IMG/VR virus record: IMGVR_UViG_3300032898_000366 | Location: 1 to 26,979 of that record | Source of the DNA: a virus | Reading direction: 5' to 3' (one strand) | Length of the DNA: 26,979 nt | Part shown: positions 14,419 to 20,992 of the stretch, piece by piece | Position numbering within the stretch: position 1 is the first letter of the stretch | Layout: each line of letters starts with the position of its first letter | The notes under the pieces: model-generated | Database searches by the model: none | Seen by the model: the letters and a program-made list of their open reading frames with translations, nothing else | Told to the model about the DNA's origin: nothing | Program-made: the position numbers and the translations under genes

Positions 14419-14766
14419 TTATTCCGCCGTATTCTCCGCCTTAATCGCCGCCTCTATCCTCTTACCTTCCTCGACGGCCCACATCAAAGCCTGAGCAAAT
14501 TCCTCGGCCACCGCGACCGGAACCGCGCCGATGGAAGGCCAGTTGACCTTGACCGGCTCCCATTTAATGTGGTCGCCGTCGTTTTCCAGGTCCCAATCCT
14601 TGTAGGTAGAGATCACCATCTCGTTTGCGGCGCGACCGGTCACGGCATCGATAGCCTGTACCCAGGTAACGAAAGGTGCGTCGGGTCGGTTGCGCCAGCG
14701 GCGCTCGGCCTGGAAGTGTTGACTGATCGGGATGATCTCATTCTGCTGCTGGGTTGTTTCCGTCAC
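14419..14766 (-). CDS. Unknown acidic protein, 115 residues
   Basis: Starts at GTG 14766, which overlaps the preceding stop as GTGA, with AGGAGG 5 bases upstream; the longer upstream frame is rejected for this reason. The sequence VTETTQQQNEIIPISQHFQAE leads to a WVQAIDAVTGRAANEMVI segment and a helical acidic tail ending KAENTAE. Translational coupling to the gene at 14763-15071 is nearly certain. No family recognised. Confidence 0.75.
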   Translation of the reverse strand: MTETTQQQNEIIPISQHFQAERRWRNRPDAPFVTWVQAIDAVTGRAANEMVISTYKDWDLENDGDHIKWEPVKVNWPSIGAVPVAVAEEFAQALMWAVEEGKRIEAAIKAENTAE

Positions 14767-15071
14767 TTCGCCTCCTGATCGGCGAGGCGCAGAACATCCG
14801 TCTTGCGGACGTGAATTACCCCGCCGAGTTCGTTTTTCATGGGAATCAAGGTCCGGGTCCTCATATAGAGGCTGGCATTTTCGGTGGCCTGCATCCGGAT
14901 CACTGTCAGTGGACCACGCTTCCGGTGAGGGCCTACCGCAACATCGTACCAAGCGCCGTGCTGCACGCGGACAAGTTTGTTGGGGAAAAGATGCCGCAGT
15001 TCATATCGGCTAACTACTTCGACTTCGGCCTCCCGCAGGGAGATTTCCTTGACGGCTATTTGTGGTTCCAT
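14763..15071 (-). CDS. Unknown basic protein, 102 residues
   Basis: ATG 15071 is preceded by GAGGAG at a 7-9 base spacing, directly downstream of element copy 4; the longer frame from 15101 would start within the element. Beta-rich and basic: LFPNKLVRVQHGAWYDVAV, then ENASLYMRTRTLIPMKNELGGVIHVRKTDVLRL, which suggests a small barrel-like fold. It overlaps the next gene's start by GTGA. Function unknown. Confidence 0.75.
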   Translation of the reverse strand: MEPQIAVKEISLREAEVEVVSRYELRHLFPNKLVRVQHGAWYDVAVGPHRKRGPLTVIRMQATENASLYMRTRTLIPMKNELGGVIHVRKTDVLRLADQEAK

Positions 15072-15078
15072 GATCGGT

Positions 15079-15122
15079 CTCCTCATTACATTCTGACGCA
15101 ACGGAGTGAAACTGGCTAAGTC
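15079..15122 (-). promoter_or_regulatory. 44-bp start-associated element, copy 4
   Basis: Left block GACTTAGCCAGT abuts the stop codon of the upstream gene (15123-15125). After 12 bases comes CGTCAGAATGTAATGAGGAG, which includes the Shine-Dalgarno of the next gene. Confidence 0.6.
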
Positions 15123-15521
15123 TCAGGCCATCACGACTTCATCGTATCGCGGACTGAAATCGGGATGAACATCTTTCGCACAGGTAACAGCCGGGCAGGT
15201 GGTGATGCTGAGCGCGTCCTGCACTGCCATGGCGCGAATCTCCGGTGTCAACTCGACCGGGGAGATCCGGCAGCTTACGACCGGCGAGTTCTCGACGATC
15301 TTGCGCCAGTCGTCAGGGCGGATCGTCGCATCGCCGTTGCCGCCGTAAAGCGGGCGCACGATGATACGCTTGGCGAAAGGCGAGAACGAGAGCATCACCG
15401 TCTTGCGGCAGCCAGGTAGCGTTCCATAAAGCTTGTGGTTGAAGTAGAAGCCACTCTCGATACGGCTGTTGCTGGAAACCTCGATCTCGGACTTCGTGAT
15501 AGTCAGCGTGCGCTTTGCCAT
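15123..15521 (-). CDS. Unknown protein, 132 residues
   Basis: ATG 15521 with GAGGAG 8 bases upstream inside element copy 5. The beta-rich start (MAKRTLTITKSEIEVSSNSRI, FYFNHKLYGTLPGCRK) contains SFSPFAKRIIVRPLYGGNGD. Later Cys residues (SCRI, TTCPAVTC) could bind metal but form no clear motif. Its stop touches copy 4 of the element. No family recognised. Confidence 0.75.
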   Translation of the reverse strand: MAKRTLTITKSEIEVSSNSRIESGFYFNHKLYGTLPGCRKTVMLSFSPFAKRIIVRPLYGGNGDATIRPDDWRKIVENSPVVSCRISPVELTPEIRAMAVQDALSITTCPAVTCAKDVHPDFSPRYDEVVMA

Positions 15522-15529
15522 AGGCTCGT

Positions 15530-15573
15530 CTCCTCATTACATTCTGGCGAGCCGGTACGGGATCGGTGAAGTT
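15530..15573 (-). promoter_or_regulatory. 44-bp start-associated element, copy 5 (best match)
   Basis: Left block AACTTCACCGAT begins immediately after the upstream TGA (15574-15576). Twelve bases later comes CGCCAGAATGTAATGAGGAG, leading into ATG 15521. GGCTCG and CGAGCC also flank the Shine-Dalgarno as a short inverted repeat. Confidence 0.7.
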
Positions 15574-15987
15574 TCAGCCTTCAATCCCGCTGAAGACCAT
15601 CGTCTGCCACCCATTCGGCAGCTTCCAGGGATCGTAGATGCCGGTCTCACGAGCAGCTTTGCGGATCGCGCGGAAGATGCGAGCCACCTTGGCGCGATCC
15701 TCAATGAAGCGAAGCCAGCCGTTGCTGTACTCCCCCCGCAGTGTGGAGTTCGTCAGGGCGATCTTCGGAAGTTCTCCGCGCCGAATACGGCAGCCGATGT
15801 GAGAGCAGTTCACGGGGGCTTCCCAGGTGGCATACGCCACCATGCAGCCGGTCGCCGCGAACGCAAGCTCTTCGCGCTCGGCCAGCGGTAGCTGCTTCCA
15901 GTCTTTCTCGGTTCCCTTGAACCAGCCGGAGTCGGCGATCATTTCGTTGATGGTCATTTCATGGCGAGTCTTCAGCGGCTTTTTCAC
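15574..15987 (-). CDS. Unknown protein, 137 residues
   Basis: Starts at GTG 15987 with GAGGAG 7 bases upstream, 12 bases after the previous stop and without an element of its own, so it is in operon with the gene at 16002. Helical, basic N-terminus (KKPLKTRHEMTINEMIADSGWF); NCSHIGCRIRRGELP mid-protein; C-terminus KLPNGWQTMVFSGIEG. No family recognised. Confidence 0.75.
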   Translation of the reverse strand: MKKPLKTRHEMTINEMIADSGWFKGTEKDWKQLPLAEREELAFAATGCMVAYATWEAPVNCSHIGCRIRRGELPKIALTNSTLRGEYSNGWLRFIEDRAKVARIFRAIRKAARETGIYDPWKLPNGWQTMVFSGIEG

Positions 15988-16001
15988 GGATACTCTCCTC
16001 T

Positions 16002-16340
16002 CTACGCTCCAGCAGGTTGACGGGAATATGAAGGCGTTCTGGAAAACCGTGGACGCGGGCGGGCGTCCTGGCGTTCACGATACAGGTTCAGCGCGTTCAC
16101 GATATGCTTCGTGCCTGGCGCGAAGTGAAGCAAAGTGGTGTTGCCGCCGATCGGCTCGATTACCTCGACCTCGATGGATGAGGGCCACCCGGCGCTGTTC
16201 TTCGCGGTGGACTTCGAGAGGACGCGGACAAACGCGCCGTCACGCTCGTAGAAGCTGGACAGAAAGTAGGTCTTTCCGATCACAAGCTTGTTGGTGGCCG
16301 AAATCATCTGAAACTGTGCTTGTTGGTATGTTAAGCCCAT
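16002..16340 (-). CDS. Unknown protein, 112 residues
   Basis: ATG 16340 is preferred: GGAGG lies 5 bases upstream. The alternative ATG 16352 belongs to the element itself. The N-terminus MGLTYQQAQF leads to beta-rich sequence VIGKTYFLSSFYERDGAFVRVLSKS and a very basic, Pro/Arg/Ser-rich tail (RQDARPRPRFSRTPSYSRQP) that may bind nucleic acid. Function unknown. Confidence 0.75.
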   Translation of the reverse strand: MGLTYQQAQFQMISATNKLVIGKTYFLSSFYERDGAFVRVLSKSTAKNSAGWPSSIEVEVIEPIGGNTTLLHFAPGTKHIVNALNLYRERQDARPRPRFSRTPSYSRQPAGA

Positions 16341-16344
16341 TCTC

Positions 16345-16388
16345 GCCTCCATTACATTCTGGCGAGTGGGGCGGGAATCGGCAAGGTT
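16345..16388 (-). promoter_or_regulatory. 44-bp start-associated element, copy 6
   Basis: Left block AACCTTGCCGAT, 12 bases, CGCCAGAATGTAATGGAGGC. CTCGCC and GGCGAG flank the Shine-Dalgarno, allowing a 6-bp hairpin. It lies 5 bases after the upstream stop. Confidence 0.65.
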
Positions 16389-16393
16389 CTGAG

Positions 16394-16624
16394 TCAGGAC
16401 TCTCCACCCTGCCGCATTTCACTTTCGGATGGCTCCAACACATTTCCGCAGGAGATACAGACCGTAGGGACAGCTTCTCCGGTTGATATGGGATGGATTT
16501 GTTCGCAAATGACACAAATGATAACCCGAAGGCCGAAGCTTTCCAGTGTTTCCTGCGCATCGACCAATGCGCTGGAGAGTATTTTGTTTGTCTTAGGGGT
16601 AGTTTCTTTCTTTTCGATCGGCAT
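16394..16624 (-). CDS. Zinc-ribbon-like small protein
   Basis: 76 residues from ATG 16624, which is 2 bases after the preceding stop; the ribosome site GAGGAAAGGG is within the end of that gene. CVIC and CISC pairs about 20 residues apart (VIICVICEQIHP...VPTVCISCGNVL) form a typical zinc ribbon. A longer frame to 16726 is discarded because it covers the neighbouring gene. It may bind nucleic acid or a polymerase subunit; unproven. Confidence 0.7.
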   Translation of the reverse strand: MPIEKKETTPKTNKILSSALVDAQETLESFGLRVIICVICEQIHPISTGEAVPTVCISCGNVLEPSESEMRQGGES

Positions 16625-16626
16625 TG

Positions 16627-16824
16627 TTACCCTTTCCTCGCATGAACGTACAGTAGGTAGTCCCAGTCGTTCAGCTTGACGATTCTGACGCGCTCCCACT
16701 GCTCCCGGAGCGCGGTAGCGTGCCATTGCGCGTGTTCCTTGTTCGATTCACGGCCACAGAGCAGGTATTCCCGGCCATCGATCCAACGGACGCCTTTGCT
16801 TCCACGTCTGCGAAACTTTGTCAC
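16627..16824 (-). CDS. Unknown basic protein, 65 residues
   Basis: GTG start at 16824 overlaps the previous stop as GTGA, so it is translationally coupled. Basic and aromatic-rich: TKFRRRGSKGVRWIDGREYLLCG, then AQWHATALREQWERVRIVKLNDWDYLLYVHARKG. Alternating beta strands and a helix suggest a small single domain. No family recognised. Confidence 0.65.
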   Translation of the reverse strand: MTKFRRRGSKGVRWIDGREYLLCGRESNKEHAQWHATALREQWERVRIVKLNDWDYLLYVHARKG

Positions 16825-17081
16825 CGGACCCGCCTGCCGTTGCGCTTGACGTCGAACAGGTTGCGGGCCGAGGCGATCGCAGGGGTGCCGTGCTTCCCGC
16901 CCATGTTGAGGACCCAGCCAGCGGGGCCGCGCATTACCGCCCGGCCCGTGGCCTGCTTCATTTCGACGCCGTTGCGACCGATCCCGTTCGGGATCAGGAT
17001 CGTTACGCGATCCCCGGCTTTGATCTTGGCCAGTGTCTCGGCACGAAGCTCTTCACCTGCATAAACCACATTGGCTTCCAT
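16821..17081 (-). CDS. Small beta-barrel-like protein, 86 residues
   Basis: ATG 17081 with GAGGAG 8 bases upstream, right after element copy 7. The central stretch GDRVTILIPNGIGRNGVEMKQATGRAVM followed by GWVLNMGGKHGTPAIASARNL resembles a small SH3-like barrel with many glycines; the C-terminus is basic (FDVKRNGRRVR). Overlaps the next gene by GTGA. Function unknown. Confidence 0.75.
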   Translation of the reverse strand: MEANVVYAGEELRAETLAKIKAGDRVTILIPNGIGRNGVEMKQATGRAVMRGPAGWVLNMGGKHGTPAIASARNLFDVKRNGRRVR

Positions 17082-17089
17082 AAGCGAGT

Positions 17090-17133
17090 CTCCTCACTAT
17101 ATTCTGGCGCATCAAGACGGAATCGGTGAAGTC
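17090..17133 (-). promoter_or_regulatory. 44-bp start-associated element, copy 7
   Basis: Left block GACTTCACCGAT, 12 bases, CGCCAGAATATAGTGAGGAG. The last codons and stop (17112-17114) of the upstream gene lie inside the element. Confidence 0.68.
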
Positions 17134-17402
17134 TGCGCCGGAGCATTTTGCTGGAAATCCGGGGGTGCAGGTAACGGATTGGGCATCCAATGCGAGACTT
17201 CTTCGGAAGGAAAGCCACGGACGCTGATGTTATTCGGCGAAAACACTAATCGGTCTCCGAAGGAGCGGAAGCACTCGCCGTCCCAGACGTGGCCGCTAAC
17301 AACAAAGAACACCCGCCGTATCGGCTGCCCGAAATGGTCTCGTTCTGTTAACTCGGGAAGTTGCTGTGCCACCTCAGTCCATTTGCGCGTCTCATCGACC
17401 AT
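17112..17402 (-). CDS. Unknown protein, 96 residues
   Basis: ATG 17402 with GAGGAG 8 bases upstream. Reads MVDETRKWTEVAQQLPELTERDHFGQPIRRVFFVVSGHVWDGE; beta strands then a Pro-rich tail (NPLPAPPDFQQNAPAQTSPIPS) whose last residues are encoded by element copy 7, so the C-terminus is probably not functional. No family recognised. Confidence 0.7.
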   Translation of the reverse strand: MVDETRKWTEVAQQLPELTERDHFGQPIRRVFFVVSGHVWDGECFRSFGDRLVFSPNNISVRGFPSEEVSHWMPNPLPAPPDFQQNAPAQTSPIPS

Positions 17403-17410
17403 CAGTTCGT

Positions 17411-17456
17411 CTCCTCACTATAAGTCAGCGGGTCACCCAGGGAAGGGGGATGAAGG
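17411..17456 (-). promoter_or_regulatory. Degenerate copy of the start-associated element
   Basis: The right block CGCTGACTTATAGTGAGGAG is recognisable, with a weak left block around CCTTCATC at a spacing about two bases longer. It precedes ATG 17402 and starts 2 bases after the upstream stop. Confidence 0.45.
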
Positions 17457-17458
17457 CC

Positions 17459-17860
17459 CTAGTCCGTATCTCCACCTCTCCGCGCGGCACTACGAATCCG
17501 CAGAATGCTCAGATCATCCGTGGTGACTTCCACGTGGCAACGATGCACCAAGGGCGAGTTAAGGAGAGCGTCTTCCGGGCTCACACCGTCCACTACGAAC
17601 TCGCAGCGGTGGTGCTTCTTGAACTCCTGCAATAGTGCGTAGAGAGTTTTCCCGTTCTCAGTGGCCTCTTCAACCAGAGCTTCGTAGGTGATTCCACTGG
17701 TGCTTTGGTTTTGGTAAGCCGTCCAGGCACACACGCTTAGAGGTCGGACGGCACTGGAGTAAATCTCAGCTTCCGTACCTCCATACTTGTTGGTGCCATA
17801 CAAGGCAGCCTCCAGTTCAGACCAGATTCTGAGGGCGTCGGGCAGCGAGATATTAAGCAT
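17459..17860 (-). CDS. Unknown protein, 133 residues
   Basis: ATG 17860 with AGGAGG 4-5 bases upstream. Helical N-terminus (MLNISLPDALRIWSELEAALYG), middle SSAVRPLSVCAWTAYQNQSTSG and a helical ALVEEATENGKTLYALLQEFKKHHRCEF segment. No element precedes it, so it probably shares the transcript of the gene at 17894. No family recognised. Confidence 0.72.
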   Translation of the reverse strand: MLNISLPDALRIWSELEAALYGTNKYGGTEAEIYSSAVRPLSVCAWTAYQNQSTSGITYEALVEEATENGKTLYALLQEFKKHHRCEFVVDGVSPEDALLNSPLVHRCHVEVTTDDLSILRIRSAARRGGDTD

Positions 17861-17893
17861 GATTCCTCCTGTAACTATTTGGCTCCTACAGAC

Positions 17894-18076
17894 TTACGGC
17901 ATTGATACTCCAGCGTATCGCACCAGGGAAAACGGACGCAGGTCCTGATACATCAACACCATGTCCGCAGGTTCCAGAGTGGAGTCGGAGTGTTCAGTGT
18001 CACTCGGATAATCCTGGTAGTTGAACAGGATCGTATAGCTGCCGGGTTTGCCGAGGATCGTGATTTGGTCGGGCAT
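17894..18076 (-). CDS. Unknown protein, 60 residues, no ribosome site
   Basis: Starts MPDQITILGKPGSYTILFNYQDYPSD at ATG 18076, 7 bases after CAGAAT of element copy 9. No Shine-Dalgarno is present, suggesting a leaderless mRNA. The protein is beta-rich, acidic in the middle (DTEHSDSTLEPADMV). No family recognised. Confidence 0.6.
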   Translation of the reverse strand: MPDQITILGKPGSYTILFNYQDYPSDTEHSDSTLEPADMVLMYQDLRPFSLVRYAGVSMP

Positions 18077-18116
18077 ATGTCACATTCTGGCGCGTTGGAT
18101 CGGGATCGGCGAACTC
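18073..18116 (-). promoter_or_regulatory. 44-bp start-associated element, copy 9
   Basis: Left block GAGTTCGCCGAT follows a TAA at 18117-18119; 12 bases, then CGCCAGAATGTGAC and the ATG. The Shine-Dalgarno part of the element is missing here. Confidence 0.62.
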
Positions 18117-18210
18117 TTACCAGCGCACGCTCCAAACGCGACGGGGTGATCCCATTCTAGCTGGGAAATCAGTTCGTTCCGACGAGTCTCGTCTTCAATT
18201 AGTGGTTCAC

Positions 18211-18234
18211 TTATATGTCCCAGTCTTCCTCTTG
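18211..18234 (-). pseudogene. Remnant of a duplicated gene tail (QEEDWDI-stop)
   Basis: The 19 bases at 18215-18233 are identical to 18622-18640, the 3' end of the gene at 18618. Both encode a ..EEDWDI C-terminus followed by a stop. Upstream of the remnant are stops (TGA TAG). The interval 18117-18241 otherwise holds no convincing gene and looks like the scar of a decayed paralogue. Confidence 0.5.
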
Positions 18235-18311
18235 CTATCAGTTACCGAAATATCCGGTCAGAGAGAATGCGATTCACCTGCTCATCAACGGTCTCCTCGC
18301 TATCGCGAGGG

Positions 18312-18545
18312 TCAACAACTTGCGTCCCCCCCTGCCATCAATGAGATGCGTAGGGTACCATATTTGTAGCCGGTAATGCGCATGATCGCGTTGAGTTCGC
18401 CAGCGTGCTCATTGAGTATAGCCGCCATCTCCCGCACCTGATCCGGTGAAAGATTTCGTTCTTGGAAGATCAGGTTTTCCGGCTCACCCGTCACAGGGCT
18501 GGGTTTTCCGCTCTCGATCCTAACTTCAAACGTTGTGGGTCTCAT
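18312..18545 (-). CDS. Unknown protein, probably frame-broken in a G7 run
   Basis: 77 residues from ATG 18545 (GGAG 6 bases upstream; an ATG at 18557 has a poorer site). Reads MRPTTFEVRIESGKPSPVTGEPENLIFQ, then RNLSPDQVREMAAILNEHAGELNAIMR. A run of seven G (plus-strand C at 18326-18332) precedes a short odd tail DASC and TGA. In the +1 frame a plausible acidic helical tail follows, GTQVVDPRDSEETVDEQVNR, ending ILSDRIFR at TAA 18242-18244. One G fewer would give a 100-residue protein. Confidence 0.65.
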   Translation of the reverse strand: MRPTTFEVRIESGKPSPVTGEPENLIFQERNLSPDQVREMAAILNEHAGELNAIMRITGYKYGTLRISLMAGGDASC

Positions 18546-18568
18546 TTTGCTCTCCATGAGGATGGCTG

Positions 18569-18612
18569 CCTCTCACTATAATCTGGCGTACAGCTAAGAA
18601 ATTGGTGAGGTT
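18569..18612 (-). promoter_or_regulatory. 44-bp start-associated element, copy 10
   Basis: Left block AACCTCACCAAT, 12 bases, CGCCAGATTATAGTGAGAGG. Five bases separate it from the upstream stop. Confidence 0.65.
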
Positions 18613-18617
18613 TCGGA

Positions 18618-19127
18618 TCAAATGTCCCAGTCTTCCTCTTCCTGGCGAAGCTGCTTCTTGCTCTTCCGGCAGCCAGGGCATTTGTAGTGCGGGTCTCCCT
18701 TGGGCGGTGCGGTCTTGGCCGAGGGAAGGCTCATATCACTCTCAATCTTGTCGAGAAGGCGCTCGTTCTTCAAGATACAGGGGTCAGCGAAGACATAGAA
18801 CTTCCCCTCTTTGGTGTCGTAGCCGACCCGACCCCGGGGGACTTCATCGTACTCGACGCCCGGAGGCACGATTCCGTTTCGCTGTAATTCGCGCCAGAAC
18901 GCGTCATGACCTCGTCCGTGGGTTTTGAATGCGCCGTATCCCTCGGCCTCGCTGACCGGGGTGCCGTCGATGAACGGTTTTCCGTTGTAGACGAAGAAGA
19001 TGCCGACCTCGGGCTCGGTTGCGACCTTGCGTTTCGCCTGGGTGCGCTTGTTGAGCGCGGCAAAATGGTCCAGCATAGGCGTGGCACGGTTTTTGGCGGC
19101 TACGGGCTGTAAAAGACGGGATTTCAT
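18618..19127 (-). CDS. Unknown protein with C-terminal CPGC motif
   Basis: 169 residues. ATG 19127 with GGAG 3 bases upstream that overlaps the previous gene's end. Core GIFFVYNGKPFIDGTPVSEAEGYG, HGRGHDAFWRELQ and PRGRVGYDTKEGKFYVFADPCIL is beta-rich and looks like a single conserved phage domain; it ends KCPGCRKSKKQLRQEEEDWDI, one Cys pair plus a charged tail. Its last 19 bases recur at 18215-18233. Function unknown. Confidence 0.75.
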   Translation of the reverse strand: MKSRLLQPVAAKNRATPMLDHFAALNKRTQAKRKVATEPEVGIFFVYNGKPFIDGTPVSEAEGYGAFKTHGRGHDAFWRELQRNGIVPPGVEYDEVPRGRVGYDTKEGKFYVFADPCILKNERLLDKIESDMSLPSAKTAPPKGDPHYKCPGCRKSKKQLRQEEEDWDI

Positions 19128-19136
19128 AAACTCCGA

Positions 19137-19565
19137 TCAAAAAGGGATGTCGTACGGGTCGCCTTCAGCCACGTCCAGGACAGAAACCGGTTGCGAGCCG
19201 TATACTTCGGGCTCCGGCTCTCGCGCCATCATAATACCCATACCGTCCATGAATTCGCCGTTGAACTGGCAGGCGTCATTTGCTTCCGCATAGGTATCAT
19301 GTACGGAGTGAATGCGGTGTTCGACGCGGATCAGTGCATCGGTGAACGGGCAGCACACTTCGACGAGGCTATACGCCACGAACCTGCCCTGAGCCACCAG
19401 GGCATCGATCTTCGCGCTCTCGTCTTTAGACGGGATCAGTTGCTGCGCATGAGCGAATGACCGCTGAAACTCGTTCCTATAGCCGTCGCCGAAAATTTCA
19501 TCGTACTCTTCCGCAACTGCTTCGTTGTAGGAGGCTTCGTCAATGAAATCGAGTGCGTTGACCAT
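19137..19565 (-). CDS. Unknown acidic protein, 142 residues
   Basis: ATG 19565 with GAGGAG 8 bases upstream, next to element copy 11. Acidic, helical first half (DFIDEASYNEAVAEEYDEIFGDGYRNEFQ); middle AQGRFVAYSLVEVCCPFTDALIRVEHRIHSVHDTYAEAND; C-terminus EVYGSQPVSVLDVAEGDPYDIPF. It is coupled to the gene at 18618. No family recognised. Confidence 0.75.
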   Translation of the reverse strand: MVNALDFIDEASYNEAVAEEYDEIFGDGYRNEFQRSFAHAQQLIPSKDESAKIDALVAQGRFVAYSLVEVCCPFTDALIRVEHRIHSVHDTYAEANDACQFNGEFMDGMGIMMAREPEPEVYGSQPVSVLDVAEGDPYDIPF

Positions 19566-19573
19566 GGGTTTAT

Positions 19574-19617
19574 CTCCTCACTCCATTCTGGCGAGCCGGA
19601 GCCGAATCGGGGAAGTT
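19574..19617 (-). promoter_or_regulatory. 44-bp start-associated element, copy 11
   Basis: Left block AACTTCCCCGAT, 12 bases, CGCCAGAATGGAGTGAGGAG. Confidence 0.65.
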
Positions 19618-19683
19618 GATGTACCTCGACGGTGTCCCCGGATTCCGACCTGCCCGTATCTTATATACGCAAAGGTCGTGACA

Positions 19684-19908
19684 TCACCAACAGCCGTGGC
19701 CCCATAGTGCGATTCCACGTGCGGTATGGCGGATGTGTCTTTGCCGTTCAATTCCGCCTGAATCCTCGTCGCCGTCCATGATGTGAACACCACCTTCAGC
19801 TTCATGGAACATGTTTCCGTTGGCATAGCGCCGTCTCGCTTCAAGCACCAATTCATTACCGAGTTTCACAAACTTATTTAGCTTTCGTTGCAGTTCCTCG
19901 TCCGTCAT
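19684..19908 (-). CDS. Unknown protein, probable +1 frame break
   Basis: 74 residues from ATG 19908 (AAAGGA upstream): MTDEELQRKLNKFVKLGNELVLEARRR, then MFHEAEGGVHIMDGDED. It stops at TGA 19684. The +1 frame from about 19755 reads IQAELNGKDTSAIPHVESHYG and VGDVTTFAYIRYGQVGIRG and ends at TGA 19578 within element copy 11. Removing one G near GAGGAT would give a continuous protein of about 109 residues. The zero-frame end (RQRHIRHTARGIALWGHGCW) looks less natural. Confidence 0.55.
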   Translation of the reverse strand: MTDEELQRKLNKFVKLGNELVLEARRRYANGNMFHEAEGGVHIMDGDEDSGGIERQRHIRHTARGIALWGHGCW

Positions 19909-19947
19909 TCGTTCCTTTCGTTAGGCAGCGTAATATGGGTGGTTGAC

Positions 19948-20445
19948 TCATCCCAGCTTTGGGAGTTCCTTGTACCGGGCCTCGACTTCCTCCCGGTTCG
20001 TAAACGTCAGAGGGTAGGAATCCAGATTATCGAACCCATGATACTCGCCGATCGCGAGCCACGCTAAGGTACGGACTCGCAGATCGTCCGAGACGAACGC
20101 CTCGCGCATTTCATCGAGGGTGTGGTCGATACTCGCGGCTACCGCCTCCAGGTCGTCATGGAACCACTCATCGTAATCCGGTAGCGGATTAGGCCAGCTT
20201 GGGTCCCAGCGCTTCGCCACCAGGTAGACGTTCTCGCCGTCGCGCTCCAGTTTCAGGGGCTCCAAGATAAAGCGCCGGATCTCCCAGGTGGGATTGTCCG
20301 AGTCCTCGTCGATGACCTCAAGCCGTTCGACTTCAGGAGGATACACGCCAGTAGCGTCCTCGAAGATGAACAGGCCGCCGTAATCGATCGGGTGCCGGTC
20401 GCCGAGATTCGCTGTCAAAACCCATTCGGGCTGCTGAGTGGTCAT
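19948..20445 (-). CDS. Unknown acidic protein, 165 residues
   Basis: Start ATG 20445 overlaps the previous stop as TGATG; GGGGAG lies 8 bases upstream. A longer frame to 20595 is rejected as it covers the neighbouring gene. MTTQQPEWVLTANLGDRHPIDYGGLFIFEDATGVYPPEVERLEV is followed by a beta-rich core (WEIRRFILEPLKLERDGENVYLVAKRWDP) and an acidic helix region (DDLEAVAASIDHTLDEMREAF). No motif recognised. Confidence 0.75.
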   Translation of the reverse strand: MTTQQPEWVLTANLGDRHPIDYGGLFIFEDATGVYPPEVERLEVIDEDSDNPTWEIRRFILEPLKLERDGENVYLVAKRWDPSWPNPLPDYDEWFHDDLEAVAASIDHTLDEMREAFVSDDLRVRTLAWLAIGEYHGFDNLDSYPLTFTNREEVEARYKELPKLG

Positions 20446-20669
20446 CAGAATATCTCCCCTTGGACGTCGCGCCGGTAACCATGCTGGGCGCGAACTCTTT
20501 TCCCAACCGCGCGGATAGCCTGCTCCGGCGTTTCGGACGTACCCATCGCTTTGATGATGTCGCCATCTTCGTAGGCCTCTACGACGATGTCCCAACCACC
20601 TTCATTGTAGTGGTCGAGGGCGTGTTTCCTTACCGCCGCTACCAGTCTTCCCTGTTCCGCACTATCCAT
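20445..20669 (-). CDS. Unknown protein, 74 residues
   Basis: ATG 20669 with AGGGG 8 bases upstream, 12 bases after the previous stop. MDSAEQGRLVAAVRKHALDHYNEGGWDIVVEAYEDGDI then SETPEQAIRAVGKRVRAQHGYRRDVQGEIF: two helices around a strand pair, typical of small phage early proteins. Coupled to the next gene by TGATG. No family recognised. Confidence 0.7.
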   Translation of the reverse strand: MDSAEQGRLVAAVRKHALDHYNEGGWDIVVEAYEDGDIIKAMGTSETPEQAIRAVGKRVRAQHGYRRDVQGEIF

Positions 20670-20681
20670 CCGCAGTTCCCC

Positions 20682-20900
20682 TTAATAGGTACCGATTGTC
20701 AGCCGGGCTTCCTCATCCGTCAAGATGATGTCCGTGTCGAGGTTGATGTAGGCGTGTTTGCCTGTGGTTGCCTGGTAGACATACAGAAGCCGATGACCGC
20801 CGCGAGAGACGAAAGGCTGCTCGGTGCCACCACATGCCGGAACCCAATTTCCTTGCTCCCGGCGCTTCTCGATCGCTTCGATCTGGTCGATTACGCTCAC
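20682..20900 (-). CDS. Unknown protein, 72 residues, no ribosome site
   Basis: Begins the minus-strand run. GTG 20900 falls 5 bases after the CAGATC of element copy 12, with no Shine-Dalgarno, so a leaderless mRNA is likely. MSVIDQIEAIEKRREQGNWVPACGGTEQPFVSRGGHRLLYVYQATTGKHAYINLDTDII; one Cys, a GGHRLLYVYQ strand. No family recognised. Confidence 0.68.
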   Translation of the reverse strand: MSVIDQIEAIEKRREQGNWVPACGGTEQPFVSRGGHRLLYVYQATTGKHAYINLDTDIILTDEEARLTIGTY

Positions 20901-20938
20901 ACTGCGATCTGGCGCGGCGAACAGAATTCGGTGAAGTT
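20895..20938 (-). promoter_or_regulatory. 44-bp start-associated element, copy 12
   Basis: Left block AACTTCACCGAA, 12 bases, CGCCAGATCGCAGTG leading into the GTG start. It sits in the 92-base divergent gap with the plus-strand gene at 20993. Confidence 0.65.
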
Positions 20939-20956
20939 CATGTCTTTCGACTTCCG

Positions 20957-20975
20957 GACTCCATTAAAGAGAGTC
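20957..20975 (+). promoter_or_regulatory. Short palindromic leader of the gene at 20993
   Basis: GACTC and GAGTC flank nine bases (CATTAAAGA). Similar CTC..AGAG hairpins precede several other plus-strand genes. A role in late expression is a guess. Confidence 0.3.
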
Positions 20976-20992
20976 GTTTCCGGAGCCCTTGC

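Noticed and set aside
17090-17133. T7-like promoter (TATAGTGAGGAGA versus TATAGGGAGA)
   Set aside because: Only this and a few copies resemble it; the most conserved parts, AACTTCACC and CCAGAAT with fixed spacing, have no counterpart in T7 promoters.
15574-20900. Reading the TATAGT-like part of the element as the -10 box
   Set aside because: It would put transcription starts within or after the Shine-Dalgarno and is poorly conserved; CAGAAT fits spacing and conservation better.
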